A stretch of 43,477 bases of DNA from Herbiconiux sp. (lineage in GTDB: Bacteria; Actinomycetota; Actinomycetes; Actinomycetales; Microbacteriaceae). The stretch covers positions 1 through 43,477 of the forward strand of contig NZ_JAHFUW010000040.1 of NCBI RefSeq assembly GCF_023264855.1, in the 5' to 3' direction. A model generated the notes under the pieces. It was not told where the DNA came from and made no database searches. It worked only from the letters and a program-made list of their open reading frames with translations. This document shows positions 19,330 to 28,054 of this stretch, piece after piece; the stretch's first letter is position 1, and every line of letters starts with the position of its first letter. The position numbers and the translations under genes are program-made.

Positions 19330-20300
19330 CGCTGCCACCTCGCCGCCCGGCGCATGAGCACCGAGTACAGCGCCATCACGAGCGTCATCACCACGATCAT
19401 CCCGAGCGCGAGCGCTCCGGCGAGGTTCTCCCGCCCGAGCACGGTCTCGCTGGTGAGCGCGGCGCGGATCTGCAGCGGCACGATCTGCGAGCCCTGACTG
19501 GTGAGCGCGGCGGCCGTGGCGAACGAGGAGAAGGCGTTCGCGAACAACAGCAGCAGGCAGCCCGCGAACGAGGGGGCGAGCACCGGCAGGCCCACGTGCC
19601 GCCAGTAGCTCAGGCGGCTGCCGCCGAGCATCGCGGTGGCCTCGGCCCACTGCGGCTTGAGGCTCTCCAGCGCCGGCGAGAAGGTGATGATCATCAGCGG
19701 CACCTGAAAGTAGATGTAGGGCAGGATGAGGCCGGGCGCCTCGTAGAGCCACACGCCGTCGGCGAAGATGTCGACGCCGAACGTGTCGCGCAGGTACACG
19801 GTGACCATGCCCTGGATGCCGATGGTGGCCACGAAGGCGAAGGCCAGCATCACGCCGCCGAACTGGGCGAGCACGCCGCTGGCGGCATCCACCACCGAGC
19901 GCAGCGCGCCCGTGGGCTTCGCGCCGATCAGGGCGTAGCAGAACAGGGCGCCGACGACGGCGCCGATCACGGCGGTCAGCGCCGAGATCCAGAGCGAGTT
20001 GCCGAAGGTGTTCAGCACCACCGGGTCACCGAGCGCGGCCAGGTTCGACCAGGTGAATGCCCCGTCGCCATCCACGAGGCCGGTGAACAGGGCGATCGCG
20101 GTGGGCAGGGCGAGGAAGAGCAGGATGTACGCGGCGAAGGGCACGAGGCCCAGTGCGCCGGTGGAGCCGAGCGAGCGGATGCCCGCCCGCAGCCGCGCGC
20201 CCCGGGACAGGGTCGCTGTCCCGGAGCGCGCCGGCGCGGCGGCATCGGCCGCAGGCGCGACCGCTCGCGCTGAGGTCGTCGGCGTGAGCGTGTCGGCCAT
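19326..20300 (-). CDS. ABC importer permease (PotB-like)
   Basis: A 324-residue permease with about six helices after a 45-residue Ala/Thr-rich N-terminus. The EAA-type coupling loop is seen as QWAEATAMLGGSRLSYWRHVGLPVLAPS. The ATG at 20300 lies 26 nt after the binding-protein stop. It forms the heterodimeric channel with the next permease. Confidence 0.92.
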   Translation of the reverse strand: MADTLTPTTSARAVAPAADAAAPARSGTATLSRGARLRAGIRSLGSTGALGLVPFAAYILLFLALPTAIALFTGLVDGDGAFTWSNLAALGDPVVLNTFGNSLWISALTAVIGAVVGALFCYALIGAKPTGALRSVVDAASGVLAQFGGVMLAFAFVATIGIQGMVTVYLRDTFGVDIFADGVWLYEAPGLILPYIYFQVPLMIITFSPALESLKPQWAEATAMLGGSRLSYWRHVGLPVLAPSFAGCLLLLFANAFSSFATAAALTSQGSQIVPLQIRAALTSETVLGRENLAGALALGMIVVMTLVMALYSVLMRRAARWQR

Positions 20301-20326
20301 GATCGTCGGATGCGGTGCGGCCGGCC

Positions 20327-21466
20327 CTACTGGACCGCCGCCGCCCACTTCTCGCCCAGCAGAGCGGATGCGGCCGCGGCCTGGTCGGCGTCGGGAACGA
20401 CGGTCTCGCCCGGCACGGTCGGCAGGGCGGCGAACAGCTCCTCGTCGATGGTGTCGGCCTCGGCCATCGCCTCGGCGCGCACGGGGCGGGCACCGCCGGC
20501 GAGCCACAGGTTCTGGGCGTCGTCGCTGTAGAGGAACTCCTGCCACAGGCGCGCGGCGGCCGGGTGGGGCGCATCCGCGTTCACGGCCTGGTTGTAGTAG
20601 CCGGCGTATCCGGTGCCGGGGAGGATGGTGACCTCCCAGTTGCGCTGGCCCTCGAGGCCCGCCGCATAGCCGACGTTGAGGTAGTCCCAGTCGAAGACCA
20701 CGGGGGTCTCACCGCTCGCGATCGTGGCGGGGGTCGGGTCGATCTTCACGAAGTTCCCGGCCTTGTTCAGCTCGGAGAAGAAGTCGATGCCGGCCTGGAA
20801 GTCGTCGACCGATCCACCGTTCTGCACGGCGGCGAGGCCCACGGCGGCGAAGGCCGCACCGGCCTGGGTCGGGTCGCCGTTGATGGCGACCTTGCCCTTG
20901 TACTCGGCGCCCAGCAGGTCGTCGAGGCTCTTCGGCTCGGGCACCGCGTCGGGGTCGTAGCCGACGGCCATGTACCCGCCGTAGTCGCCCACCCAGAGTC
21001 CGCTCTGCTCCTTCAGCGCATCCGGGATGTCGGCCCAGGTGGCCACCTGGTAGGGGGCGAACGTGTCGGTGTTGGCGAGCGCGACGGCGGCGCCCACATC
21101 GAAGACGTCGGGGGCGGTGTCCTGCCCGGCCAGGTTGTCGGCGGCCTGGATCTCCTCGGCGCTGGAGGCGTCGGGGCTGGCTTCGTTGATGGTGATCTCG
21201 GGGTACTTCTCGGCGAAGGCGTCGAGCACGGCGCCGTAGTTGGCCCAGTCGCGCGGCAGCGCGATGACGTTGAGCGAGCCTTCGGCCTTGGCGGCCTCCT
21301 CGAGCCCGGCGAGTCCGCCGAACGCGTCGAGGCTGGTGGCGGTGGCCGCGTCGACGTCGGTTCCGGATGGTCCGGCGGCGGTGGCGTCGGCCGAGCAGCC
21401 GGTGAGGCCGAGGGCGAGGGCTGCGGCGACGGCGATGCCGGCCACGGCGATGCGCTTGGTGAGCAC
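20327..21466 (-). CDS. ABC importer substrate-binding lipoprotein
   Basis: A 379-residue secreted binding protein. The signal peptide ends in a lipobox LTGC with the lipid-modified cysteine at about residue 24. I chose GTG 21466 because GGAGGA lies 6 nt upstream and the signal peptide starts there. The mature part belongs to the PotD/iron/2-aminoethylphosphonate/thiamine binding cluster (LPRDWANYGAVLDAFAEKYP, later PVVFDWDYLNVG). The ligand cannot be assigned from sequence alone. First gene of the importer operon, divergent from the DNA glycosylase across 215 nt in which I recognise no riboswitch. Confidence 0.9.
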   Translation of the reverse strand: MLTKRIAVAGIAVAAALALGLTGCSADATAAGPSGTDVDAATATSLDAFGGLAGLEEAAKAEGSLNVIALPRDWANYGAVLDAFAEKYPEITINEASPDASSAEEIQAADNLAGQDTAPDVFDVGAAVALANTDTFAPYQVATWADIPDALKEQSGLWVGDYGGYMAVGYDPDAVPEPKSLDDLLGAEYKGKVAINGDPTQAGAAFAAVGLAAVQNGGSVDDFQAGIDFFSELNKAGNFVKIDPTPATIASGETPVVFDWDYLNVGYAAGLEGQRNWEVTILPGTGYAGYYNQAVNADAPHPAAARLWQEFLYSDDAQNLWLAGGARPVRAEAMAEADTIDEELFAALPTVPGETVVPDADQAAAASALLGEKWAAAVQ

Positions 21467-21681
21467 GGTGATTCCTCCAGGGTGGGCCGGCTCGCGGCCG
21501 CCCGCGCTGTGAGCGGGCAGTTCGGCGCCGCGGGTGCCGACACCCTGCACGGTAGGTCGGCCAGACGACCCGTCGCCGTCGCCCGGGTTACCGGATGGTG
21601 AACCTCCGGCGTATCCCCCGGATGCGGGGTGCACGGCCCGGCCGTCCCCGATGTCGGCGGCCCTCGGTAAGGTCGAACCCG

Positions 21682-22875
21682 ATGGTCGACACGATTTCAC
21701 CCGCACTGGCGCGACGGATCGCCCTGGCCGCCCAGGGCTTCGGGGTGCGCTCCGGCGCCGAGCCGGGCACCCGGCAGTTCAATCTGCTGCTGCGCCGCCT
21801 GGGCCTGCTGCAGATCGATTCGGTGAACGTCTACGAGCGAAGCCACTACCAGCCGGTGTTCGCCCGGCTGGGGCACTTCGACAAGACGCTGCTCGACAAG
21901 CTCACCTACGGCTCCGGGGTCACCGAGTACTGGGCGCACGAGGCCTCCTTCCTCCCCGTCGAGACGCTGCCGCTGATGCAGTGGCGCAAAGACGACTACC
22001 GCGAGTACTACGCGGCGCATCCGGATTCCTGGGGCGCCTCGAACGCCACCACCCTGGCCTGGCTGCTCGACGAGCTGGCGGCGAAGGGCCCGATGCGCGC
22101 GAGCGAGATCGAGCACGAGTCGAACAAGCGGCAGGGCCCGTGGTGGGGCTGGTCGGATGTGAAGCGCGGGCTCGAGACGCTGTTCCGGCAGGGCGACGTG
22201 GTGTCGGCCGGGCGGGTGCGCTTCGAGCGCGTCTACGCGCTGCCCGCGCAGGTGCTGCCCTCCGCGGTGCTCGACCGCTCGGTGCCGCGTGCGGAGGCCG
22301 TGCGCGAGCTGATGTCGATCTCGGCGCGCGCCCACGGTATCGGCACGGCGAGCGATCTGGCCGACTACTTCCGGTTGAAGCAGACGGATGCTCTCCCCGC
22401 CATCCACGAACTCGTCGAGTCGGGCGAGCTGCTGCCGGTCGCCGTTCCGGGCTGGACGAAGAAGGCCTGGCTGCACCGTGATGCGCGCCTGCCCCGCCGC
22501 ATCGAGGCCTCCGCCCTGCTCTCCCCCTTCGACCCCGTGGTCTGGGAGCGCGAGCGGGCTCTGCGCCTGTTCGACTTCCATTACCGCATCGAGATCTACA
22601 CCCCCGCGCCGAAGCGCGTCTACGGCTACTACGTGCTCCCGGTGCTCATCGACGACCGCCTGCCGGCCCGCATCGACCTCAAGAGCGACCGCCAGTCCGG
22701 AGTGCTCCGAGTGCAGTCCGCCTGGGCGGAGCCCGGCCTCCTCCCCGACGACATCCCCCGCATCGCGGCCCTCATCCGCCGATCCGCGCTCTGGCAGAAC
22801 CTCCCCGGCGACATTGTCGTCGCCGACCGAGGCACCCTAGCCCCCGCCCTCCGAGCCGAACTAGCCCGCGCCTGA
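21682..22875 (+). CDS. YcaQ/AlkZ-type winged-helix DNA glycosylase
   Basis: A 397-residue member of the HTH_42 (DUF1006) family, whose studied members excise crosslinked or bulky alkylated bases. The catalytic motif reads Q44-I45-D46 (LLQIDSVNV), the Q-hydrophobic-D form of E. coli YcaQ, rather than the Q-x-Q of Streptomyces AlkZ (from memory). Other marks are YERSHYQPVFARLG and SPFDPVVWER. ATG at 21682 has GGTAAGG about 9 nt upstream. It is followed by repeat copy B. Confidence 0.88.
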   Translation: MVDTISPALARRIALAAQGFGVRSGAEPGTRQFNLLLRRLGLLQIDSVNVYERSHYQPVFARLGHFDKTLLDKLTYGSGVTEYWAHEASFLPVETLPLMQWRKDDYREYYAAHPDSWGASNATTLAWLLDELAAKGPMRASEIEHESNKRQGPWWGWSDVKRGLETLFRQGDVVSAGRVRFERVYALPAQVLPSAVLDRSVPRAEAVRELMSISARAHGIGTASDLADYFRLKQTDALPAIHELVESGELLPVAVPGWTKKAWLHRDARLPRRIEASALLSPFDPVVWERERALRLFDFHYRIEIYTPAPKRVYGYYVLPVLIDDRLPARIDLKSDRQSGVLRVQSAWAEPGLLPDDIPRIAALIRRSALWQNLPGDIVVADRGTLAPALRAELARA

Positions 22876-22942
22876 CACCGCACATCCCGCCCGTGAGACC
22901 GCACATCCGTAAACGTGCCCCGACGGTGGTGGAGGGCCCGAA

Positions 22943-23102
22943 GTCTCAGGCCGTACTCGTTTACCCAAGGTGGGGGTGTGGCCGAACGGCCCGACCGCAG
23001 GCCGGGCCGTTCGACCGCGCCCCCACATGTCGCGCTGCGCCGGGCAGGGACCGGCGCAGCCCGGTCACGCCGAGCAAAGCCCGGCGCGACCGGCAGCTAG
23101 CA
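22943..23102 (+). repeat. Three-hairpin intergenic repeat, copy B
   Basis: Second copy, in the 234-nt gap between two convergent genes, sense to the glycosylase gene it follows by 67 nt. Hairpin 1: outer stem 22970-22978 with 23018-23026, inner 22983-22993 with 23003-23013, loop ACCGCAGGC. Hairpin 2: 23034-23043 with 23051-23060, loop GCAGGGA. Hairpin 3: 23061-23072 with 23082-23093 (one mismatch), loop AGCAAAGCC. This copy has the most divergent stems yet keeps pairing. Confidence 0.9.
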
Positions 23103-23108
23103 TCCCAG

Positions 23109-23981
23109 CTAGAACTGCCCGCCCATTTGGTGGAGGCGCGCCACACGATCCGGGATAGGCGGGTGTGTGGCGAAGAGACGCGCCATCACACCGGGCTTGG
23201 AGGGGTCGGCGATCCACATGTGGGCCATCGAGGTGGACTGGCGCTGCATGGGGCGGCCGTAGGCGGCGAGCTTCTCCAAGGCACTGGCCAGGGCATCCGG
23301 ATGCCGCGTGGTGAGTGCACCCGTCGCATCCGCCAGGTATTCGCGCTGGCGGGACACGGCGAGCTGCACGACGGTGGCGATCAGCGGCGCGATGATGATG
23401 GCGACCAGGCCGAACACCATGACGATCGGGTTGCTGTTGTTGTTGTTCCGGCCGAAGAACGCCATGCGCAGGAACATGTCGGCGATGAATCCCACCGCCA
23501 CCACGAGCCCGAACACGATCATCGAGACCCGGATGTCGTAGTTGCGCACGTGACCGATCTCGTGGGCCATCACGCCCTCGAGTTCGGCGTCGTCCATGAT
23601 GTCGAGCAGGCCGGTCGTGGCGGCCACGACGGCGTGCTGTGGATCGCGACCGGTGGCGAACGCGTTGGGCGCCGGGTCGTCGATGATGTACACCTTGGGC
23701 ATCGGCGTGCCCGTGGTGATCGACAGGTTCTCGACCACCCGCCAGAGCCGCGGGTTGTCGCGCTTCTGGATCTCGCGGGCCCCGCTCATCACGAGCGCCT
23801 GCCCGCTGGCCGCGAAGTACTGGATGAGGGCGTAGCCGAGCGACACCACGACCGTGATGATCACGATCGAGAGGTTGCCGTAGATGTAGCTGGCCAGCCA
23901 GCCGAGCCCGCCGATGATCAGCAGGAACAGCAGGATGATGACGACGGTATTGCGCTTGTTCTTGGCTATCGCTGAGTACAT
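23109..23981 (-). CDS. htpX: M48 membrane metalloprotease HtpX
   Basis: A 290-residue zinc protease of membrane protein quality control. Two N-terminal helices (VVIILLFLLIIGGLGWLA and LSIVIITVVVSLGYALI) precede the catalytic HEIGH motif at 140-144; a later SRQREYLAD segment supplies the third ligand. Two more hydrophobic segments flank an Asn-rich loop. ATG at 23981, 14 nt after the lemA stop, so htpX follows lemA in one unit. Confidence 0.95.
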   Translation of the reverse strand: MYSAIAKNKRNTVVIILLFLLIIGGLGWLASYIYGNLSIVIITVVVSLGYALIQYFAASGQALVMSGAREIQKRDNPRLWRVVENLSITTGTPMPKVYIIDDPAPNAFATGRDPQHAVVAATTGLLDIMDDAELEGVMAHEIGHVRNYDIRVSMIVFGLVVAVGFIADMFLRMAFFGRNNNNSNPIVMVFGLVAIIIAPLIATVVQLAVSRQREYLADATGALTTRHPDALASALEKLAAYGRPMQRQSTSMAHMWIADPSKPGVMARLFATHPPIPDRVARLHQMGGQF

Positions 23982-23995
23982 GTACCGCTGTCAGG

Positions 23996-24562
23996 CTAGA
24001 ACTGCACGCGCGGGGGCTCCGCGATCGCGGCGAGGTCGGAGACCTCGAAGAACTCGCGCTCGGTGAACCCGAGACGACGGGCGAAGACGTTGTTGGGGAA
24101 CTGCTGGATCTTCGTGTTCAGCTCGCGAACGCCGCCGTTGTAGAAGCGGCGCGAGGCCTGCACTTTGTCTTCGGTGTCGACGATCTCGGCCTGCAGCTGC
24201 AGGAAGTTCTGGCTCGCTTGGAGCTGCGGGTACGCCTCGGCCACGGCGAAGATGCTCTTCAGAGCGGTCTGCATGTGGTTCTCGGCCACGGATGCCTCGG
24301 CCGGGCCCTGCGCGGAGAGCGTCTCGGCGCGAGCCTGGGTGACGTTCTCGAACACGGACTTCTCGTGCGCCGCGTAGCCCTTGACCGATTCGATCAGGTT
24401 GGGCAGCAGATCGGCACGCCGCTTGAGCTGCACCGTGATGTCGCTCCAGGCCTCGTCGACCCGCACCTTCAGCGAGACGAGCGAGTTGTAGGTCGCCCAG
24501 AGGTAGATGCCGATGATCGCAACGATCACGACGACGATGATTACCGGGATCAGCCATTCCAT
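23996..24562 (-). CDS. lemA: LemA family membrane protein
   Basis: A 188-residue protein with one N-terminal transmembrane helix (LIPVIIVVVIVAIIGIYLWA) and a helical bundle carrying the family pattern YNSLVSLKVRVDEAWSDI, LKRRADLLPNLIESVKGYA and RRFYNGGVRELNTKI. LemA genes very often precede htpX, as here. Molecular role unclear; membrane stress is the usual association. Confidence 0.95.
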   Translation of the reverse strand: MEWLIPVIIVVVIVAIIGIYLWATYNSLVSLKVRVDEAWSDITVQLKRRADLLPNLIESVKGYAAHEKSVFENVTQARAETLSAQGPAEASVAENHMQTALKSIFAVAEAYPQLQASQNFLQLQAEIVDTEDKVQASRRFYNGGVRELNTKIQQFPNNVFARRLGFTEREFFEVSDLAAIAEPPRVQF

Positions 24563-24613
24563 GGGGGAAGTATATCGGGGGTGCAGGCCGCGGTCAGGGG
24601 TGGTGAGGCACTC

Positions 24614-25675
24614 TCACAGGCTGTGGGCACCGGAACGGGCCGATACTCCGGGGAGCAGGATCACTTTGCCGTTGAGCGTGCGCGACTCCGCCAGCTCGAG
24701 AGCGGCAGCCGCCTCGGTGAGCGGGAATCGCGCGGCGATGTTGGCCGTGATGGTGCCGGCGCGCAGGAGTTCGAACACCTGGCCCAGGTCGGACTCGAGG
24801 TGGCGGCGGAAGCGGGCCGGACGATACCGGTGGCCCGCCCAGAGGTCGTAGAAGGTCGCCTTCCTGCCATTCGGCAGAGCGCTCCAGGCGAGCGCTTGCC
24901 CGATGGCTTTCAGGAAGGGCGAGACGAGAGGGCCCGTGCCGCTGACGGCGTCGAGGATGGCATAGGTGACGAGGGTGCCACCGCGTTTCAGAAGAGCGAA
25001 GGACGTCTTGGCGTTGTCTCCCCCGATGTTGTCGAAGACCGCGTCCACGCCGGCGGGCGCTTCCCGGCGAACGGCGGCAGAGAGGTTCGGGTCGGCGTAG
25101 TCCACCGGGATGACGCCGGCCTCACGCAGGGCTGCGTGGTGGCGCGGGGAGGCGGCGCCGATCACTGTGACGCCGTGATGCTGCGCGAGCTGGATCAGGA
25201 TGCCGCCGACACCGCCGTTCGCGCCGAAGACGAGAACGGTTCCTCCGGGCTTCACCTTCGCGGCGCGATGCAGCATCTGCCAGGCGGTGACCCCGTTCAC
25301 GACGACCGTCTCCGCCTCTTCGGGAGGGATGCCGGCGGGCACCACGACGCAGTCCCGGGCTTCGACGACGGCGTGGGTGGCCCACGCTCCCGTCTTGGTC
25401 ATCGTCGCGACCCGCTGACCGATCAGCTGCGGATCGCCGCCCGACCCGATCGCGAGCACGCGGCCGACGAGGTCGTAGCCGGGCGTGAAGGGGAACTCCG
25501 GCTGCCCGAAATACCGGCCCCGGCGCATGGCCTGTTCGGCGAAGGCGATCCCGGTGGCTTCGACCTGCACCAGAAGCTGCCCCGAGCGGGGCGCGGGAGC
25601 GGGCTCCGAGACGATCTGGAGCCCGGACGGTTCGACGAGTCCCGGCAGGACGACGCGGGTGGTCGTGGTCATCAT
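24614..25675 (-). CDS. Medium-chain zinc-free quinone oxidoreductase
   Basis: A 353-residue NADPH-dependent medium-chain reductase of the quinone oxidoreductase type. The N-terminal GroES-like half is followed by a Rossmann fold with GANGGVGGILIQLAQ. The structural zinc cysteine cluster of alcohol dehydrogenases is missing. Two ATG codons occur in tandem at the start. It is divergent from a TetR regulator across 95 nt that hold an inverted repeat, so control by that repressor is likely. Substrate unknown; reactive quinones or enones are plausible. Confidence 0.88.
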   Translation of the reverse strand: MMTTTTRVVLPGLVEPSGLQIVSEPAPAPRSGQLLVQVEATGIAFAEQAMRRGRYFGQPEFPFTPGYDLVGRVLAIGSGGDPQLIGQRVATMTKTGAWATHAVVEARDCVVVPAGIPPEEAETVVVNGVTAWQMLHRAAKVKPGGTVLVFGANGGVGGILIQLAQHHGVTVIGAASPRHHAALREAGVIPVDYADPNLSAAVRREAPAGVDAVFDNIGGDNAKTSFALLKRGGTLVTYAILDAVSGTGPLVSPFLKAIGQALAWSALPNGRKATFYDLWAGHRYRPARFRRHLESDLGQVFELLRAGTITANIAARFPLTEAAAALELAESRTLNGKVILLPGVSARSGAHSL

Positions 25676-25687
25676 GACCTCATTTCT

Positions 25688-25702
25688 GCAACAGAACGTT
25701 GC
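25688..25702. promoter_or_regulatory. Candidate TetR operator (GCAAC-N5-GTTGC)
   Basis: Perfect 5-bp inverted repeat in the AT-rich gap between the divergent oxidoreductase and TetR genes, 13 nt upstream of the oxidoreductase start. A TTGCTT at 25699-25704 could be a -35 box for the TetR gene. Confidence 0.5.
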
Positions 25703-25770
25703 TTAGTTAGTGGCATTCACATTAGTGAAGGGGTGTTACTCTGTCAATCGACGACGGGAGGGAATTCACG

Positions 25771-26508
25771 ATGAGCGCACCGGTCAAGCCGACCAGACGC
25801 GAGGAACGGCGCATCCAGACCGTCCGGGAGATCAAACAGCTCGCCAGGGAGCAGATCAGGGAAGGGGGGCCGGATGCGGTGTCCCTGAGCGGCATCGTGC
25901 GGCAGATGTCGATGTCGCCTGCTGCTCTCTATCGCTATTTCGCCAACCGCGACGCGCTCGTGGCCGACCTCGTGGTCGATGCCTACAACGAACTCGCCGA
26001 CTCGCTCGTCGAGCTCGAGCGGGAGGATGTGTCCGCCGACAGGCACCTCGACGAGGTCCTGCATGGCACCCGCACCTGGGCGCTTCGGAACCCCCAGGCC
26101 TATCAGCTGATCTTCCAGAGCAGAGCCGGGTCGGGTGAGGGCTTCGCCGCAGACCGCACCATCCCGGCCGCGTCCAGGAGCATGGCCGTGCTCGTCGACG
26201 CCCTCGCCGCGGTGACGGGCGGCAACGCCCGGCAGACCGAGCCGCGTCCGTCGCACGCCCCAGTCGCGAGGGAAGAGTCGTTCCGGGCCTGGGCGCAGCG
26301 CAGCGGTCTCAGCCGGTTCTCGACCGAGGTGCTGGCGCTGGCCTTCCTCACCTGGACCAGACTGCACGGGATCATCAGCCTGGAGGTGGGTGGGCACCTC
26401 GCGGCCACCGGCATCGGCGCGGAGATGCTCTTCGAATCCGAGGTGGCCACGATCCACCAGCAGGCCCGAGAGCTGCCACGGGCAGCACCGGAACCCGCCA
26501 CCGACTGA
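25771..26508 (+). CDS. TetR family regulator of the adjacent oxidoreductase
   Basis: A 245-residue repressor. The N-terminal helix-turn-helix is seen in VSLSGIVRQMSMSPAALYRYFANRDALVADLV, preceded by a basic stretch TRREERRIQ. The C-terminal ligand domain, with FLTWTRLHGIISLEVGGHL near the end, resembles the WHG-type TetR C-domain. Divergent placement suggests it represses the oxidoreductase and itself. The ATG at 25771 follows GGGAGGGA. Confidence 0.9.
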   Translation: MSAPVKPTRREERRIQTVREIKQLAREQIREGGPDAVSLSGIVRQMSMSPAALYRYFANRDALVADLVVDAYNELADSLVELEREDVSADRHLDEVLHGTRTWALRNPQAYQLIFQSRAGSGEGFAADRTIPAASRSMAVLVDALAAVTGGNARQTEPRPSHAPVAREESFRAWAQRSGLSRFSTEVLALAFLTWTRLHGIISLEVGGHLAATGIGAEMLFESEVATIHQQARELPRAAPEPATD

Positions 26509-26533
26509 ACCCCCGCTCAACCGCCCGAAGGCC

Positions 26534-26556
26534 TCCTCACCGGGACAGGGTGAGGA
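26534..26556. terminator. Hairpin between TetR and GH1 genes
   Basis: A perfect 8-bp stem TCCTCACC/GGTGAGGA (26534-26541 with 26549-26556) with a 7-nt loop spans the end of the GH1 gene in a convergent gap. No T tract. Confidence 0.45.
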
Positions 26557-28054
26557 AGCGGAGCCAGTGGTAGCTGTCTTTGGGGGTTCGGGTGAAGTCG
26601 TCGAAGTCGACGTGGACGAGGCCGAAGCGCTGGGTGTAGCCGGCAGCCCACTCGAAGTTGTCGAGGAGCGACCACACGTAGTAGCCGCGCAGGTCGATTC
26701 CGGATGCTGCGCCCCCGCCGGTGACGGCGTTCAGGGCCGCGTCGAGGTGGCCGGCCAGGTAGTCGATGCGGGAGCCGTCGTGCACGCGGGGGGTGCCGTT
26801 CTCGGGGTCGAGCTCGACGGCATCCGGGAACGAGGCGCCGTTCTCGGTGAGGTGGACCGGGGGCAGCAGGGTGCCGTAGCGGGTGGCGAGTTCGTCGAGG
26901 GCGACCGCGAGGAACTCCGGTGCGATCGGCCAGCCGAAGCCGGTGGTGGGGAATTCCGGCCACGGCGCCAGGTGGAACGGGAGCGACGACATCGCGGTGG
27001 AGCCGCCGTCCGGGGTCTCGGACGGGCCGGAACCGGCGGCGATGCGGGTGGGCATGTAGAAGTTGAGGCCGTAGAAGTCCAGCGGCGCCGCGATGAGCGC
27101 CAGGTCGGCGGGGTCGACCTCGGCGAGCGCCGTGAAGAGCGCCTCGAAGCCCTCGGGAGGCGTGGGGTAGTGCCCGAGCAGCACCGGGTCGGCGAAGACG
27201 CGGTTGTGCAGCACGTCGAACAGCTCGGCGAACACCACGTCGGGCTCGGCATCGGTGGCCGGCAGCACGGGGCTGTGCACGTTGACGATGCCGATCTCGC
27301 CGGTGACGTCGGCGGCGCGAAGGGCCTGCACGGCGAGGCCGTGCCCGAGCAGCTGGTGGTGGGCAGTCGGGAGCGCGTTGAACAGCCGTGTCGAGCCGGG
27401 CGCATGCACGCCGAGCGCGTAGCCCTCGAGGGTGACGGTGGCGGGCTCGTTGATGGTGACCCAGCGGTCGATGCGCGGGCCGAACCGCTCCCCCAGCTGG
27501 AACGCGAGGTCGCCGAAGCGCAGCGCGGTGTCGCGGTTGAACCAGCCGCCGGCCAGCTCGGTGGGCGTGTCCCAGTGGAAGATGGTGGCCATCGAGCCGA
27601 TGCCCGCCTGCTCCAGCTGGTCGAGCAACCGCTCGTAGAAGTCGACGCCCGCCGTGCGGAGCGATCCCTTGCCCTCCGGCTGCAGGCGTGGCCAGGAGAA
27701 CGAGAAGCGGTAGGAGTCGATGCCGAGCTCACGCATCAGGCCGACGTCTTCGGGCATCCGGTGCAGGTGATCCGTGGCGCGATCGGCCGTCGACCCGTCC
27801 AGGATGCGGCCCGGCTGGGCGCTGAAGGCATCCCACACCGACTCGCCACGGCCGCCCTCGTGCGTGCCGCCCTCGATCTGGAACGCACTGGTCGACACCC
27901 CGAGCACGAAGCCCTCGGGCAGGCGGCCGGCCAGGTCGCGAGCGCGCTCGCGCCGCTCCTCCGGAGGTACGGCGGAGGCGGTGGAGATGCGGCGGGAGTC
28001 TCGGGAGCGGTCGCCCGATCCGCCCGCGCCCTTCGACGATCCGGAGGGGGCCAT
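26537..28054 (-). CDS. GH1 family beta-glucosidase
   Basis: A 505-residue glycoside hydrolase family 1 enzyme. The acid/base glutamate is E203 in TINEPA and the nucleophile E404 in HLTENGA. Substrate-site motifs GVSTSAFQIEGG, FHWDTP and NFEWAAGY are intact. The first about 45 residues are charged and Ser-rich, without a signal peptide, so the enzyme is cytoplasmic and acts on imported glycosides. The ATG at 28054 overlaps the lactone-oxidase stop by one base; a GTG at 28057 gives a 4-nt overlap. Last gene of the TetR-MFS-PLP-oxidase-GH1 operon. Confidence 0.93.
   Translation of the reverse strand: MAPSGSSKGAGGSGDRSRDSRRISTASAVPPEERRERARDLAGRLPEGFVLGVSTSAFQIEGGTHEGGRGESVWDAFSAQPGRILDGSTADRATDHLHRMPEDVGLMRELGIDSYRFSFSWPRLQPEGKGSLRTAGVDFYERLLDQLEQAGIGSMATIFHWDTPTELAGGWFNRDTALRFGDLAFQLGERFGPRIDRWVTINEPATVTLEGYALGVHAPGSTRLFNALPTAHHQLLGHGLAVQALRAADVTGEIGIVNVHSPVLPATDAEPDVVFAELFDVLHNRVFADPVLLGHYPTPPEGFEALFTALAEVDPADLALIAAPLDFYGLNFYMPTRIAAGSGPSETPDGGSTAMSSLPFHLAPWPEFPTTGFGWPIAPEFLAVALDELATRYGTLLPPVHLTENGASFPDAVELDPENGTPRVHDGSRIDYLAGHLDAALNAVTGGGAASGIDLRGYYVWSLLDNFEWAAGYTQRFGLVHVDFDDFTRTPKDSYHWLRFLTLSR

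Noticed and set aside
21467-21681. Possible riboswitch upstream of the ABC importer
   Set aside because: I looked for thiamine, cobalamin and other recognisable conserved cores on the minus strand and saw none; the gap seems an ordinary divergent promoter region.
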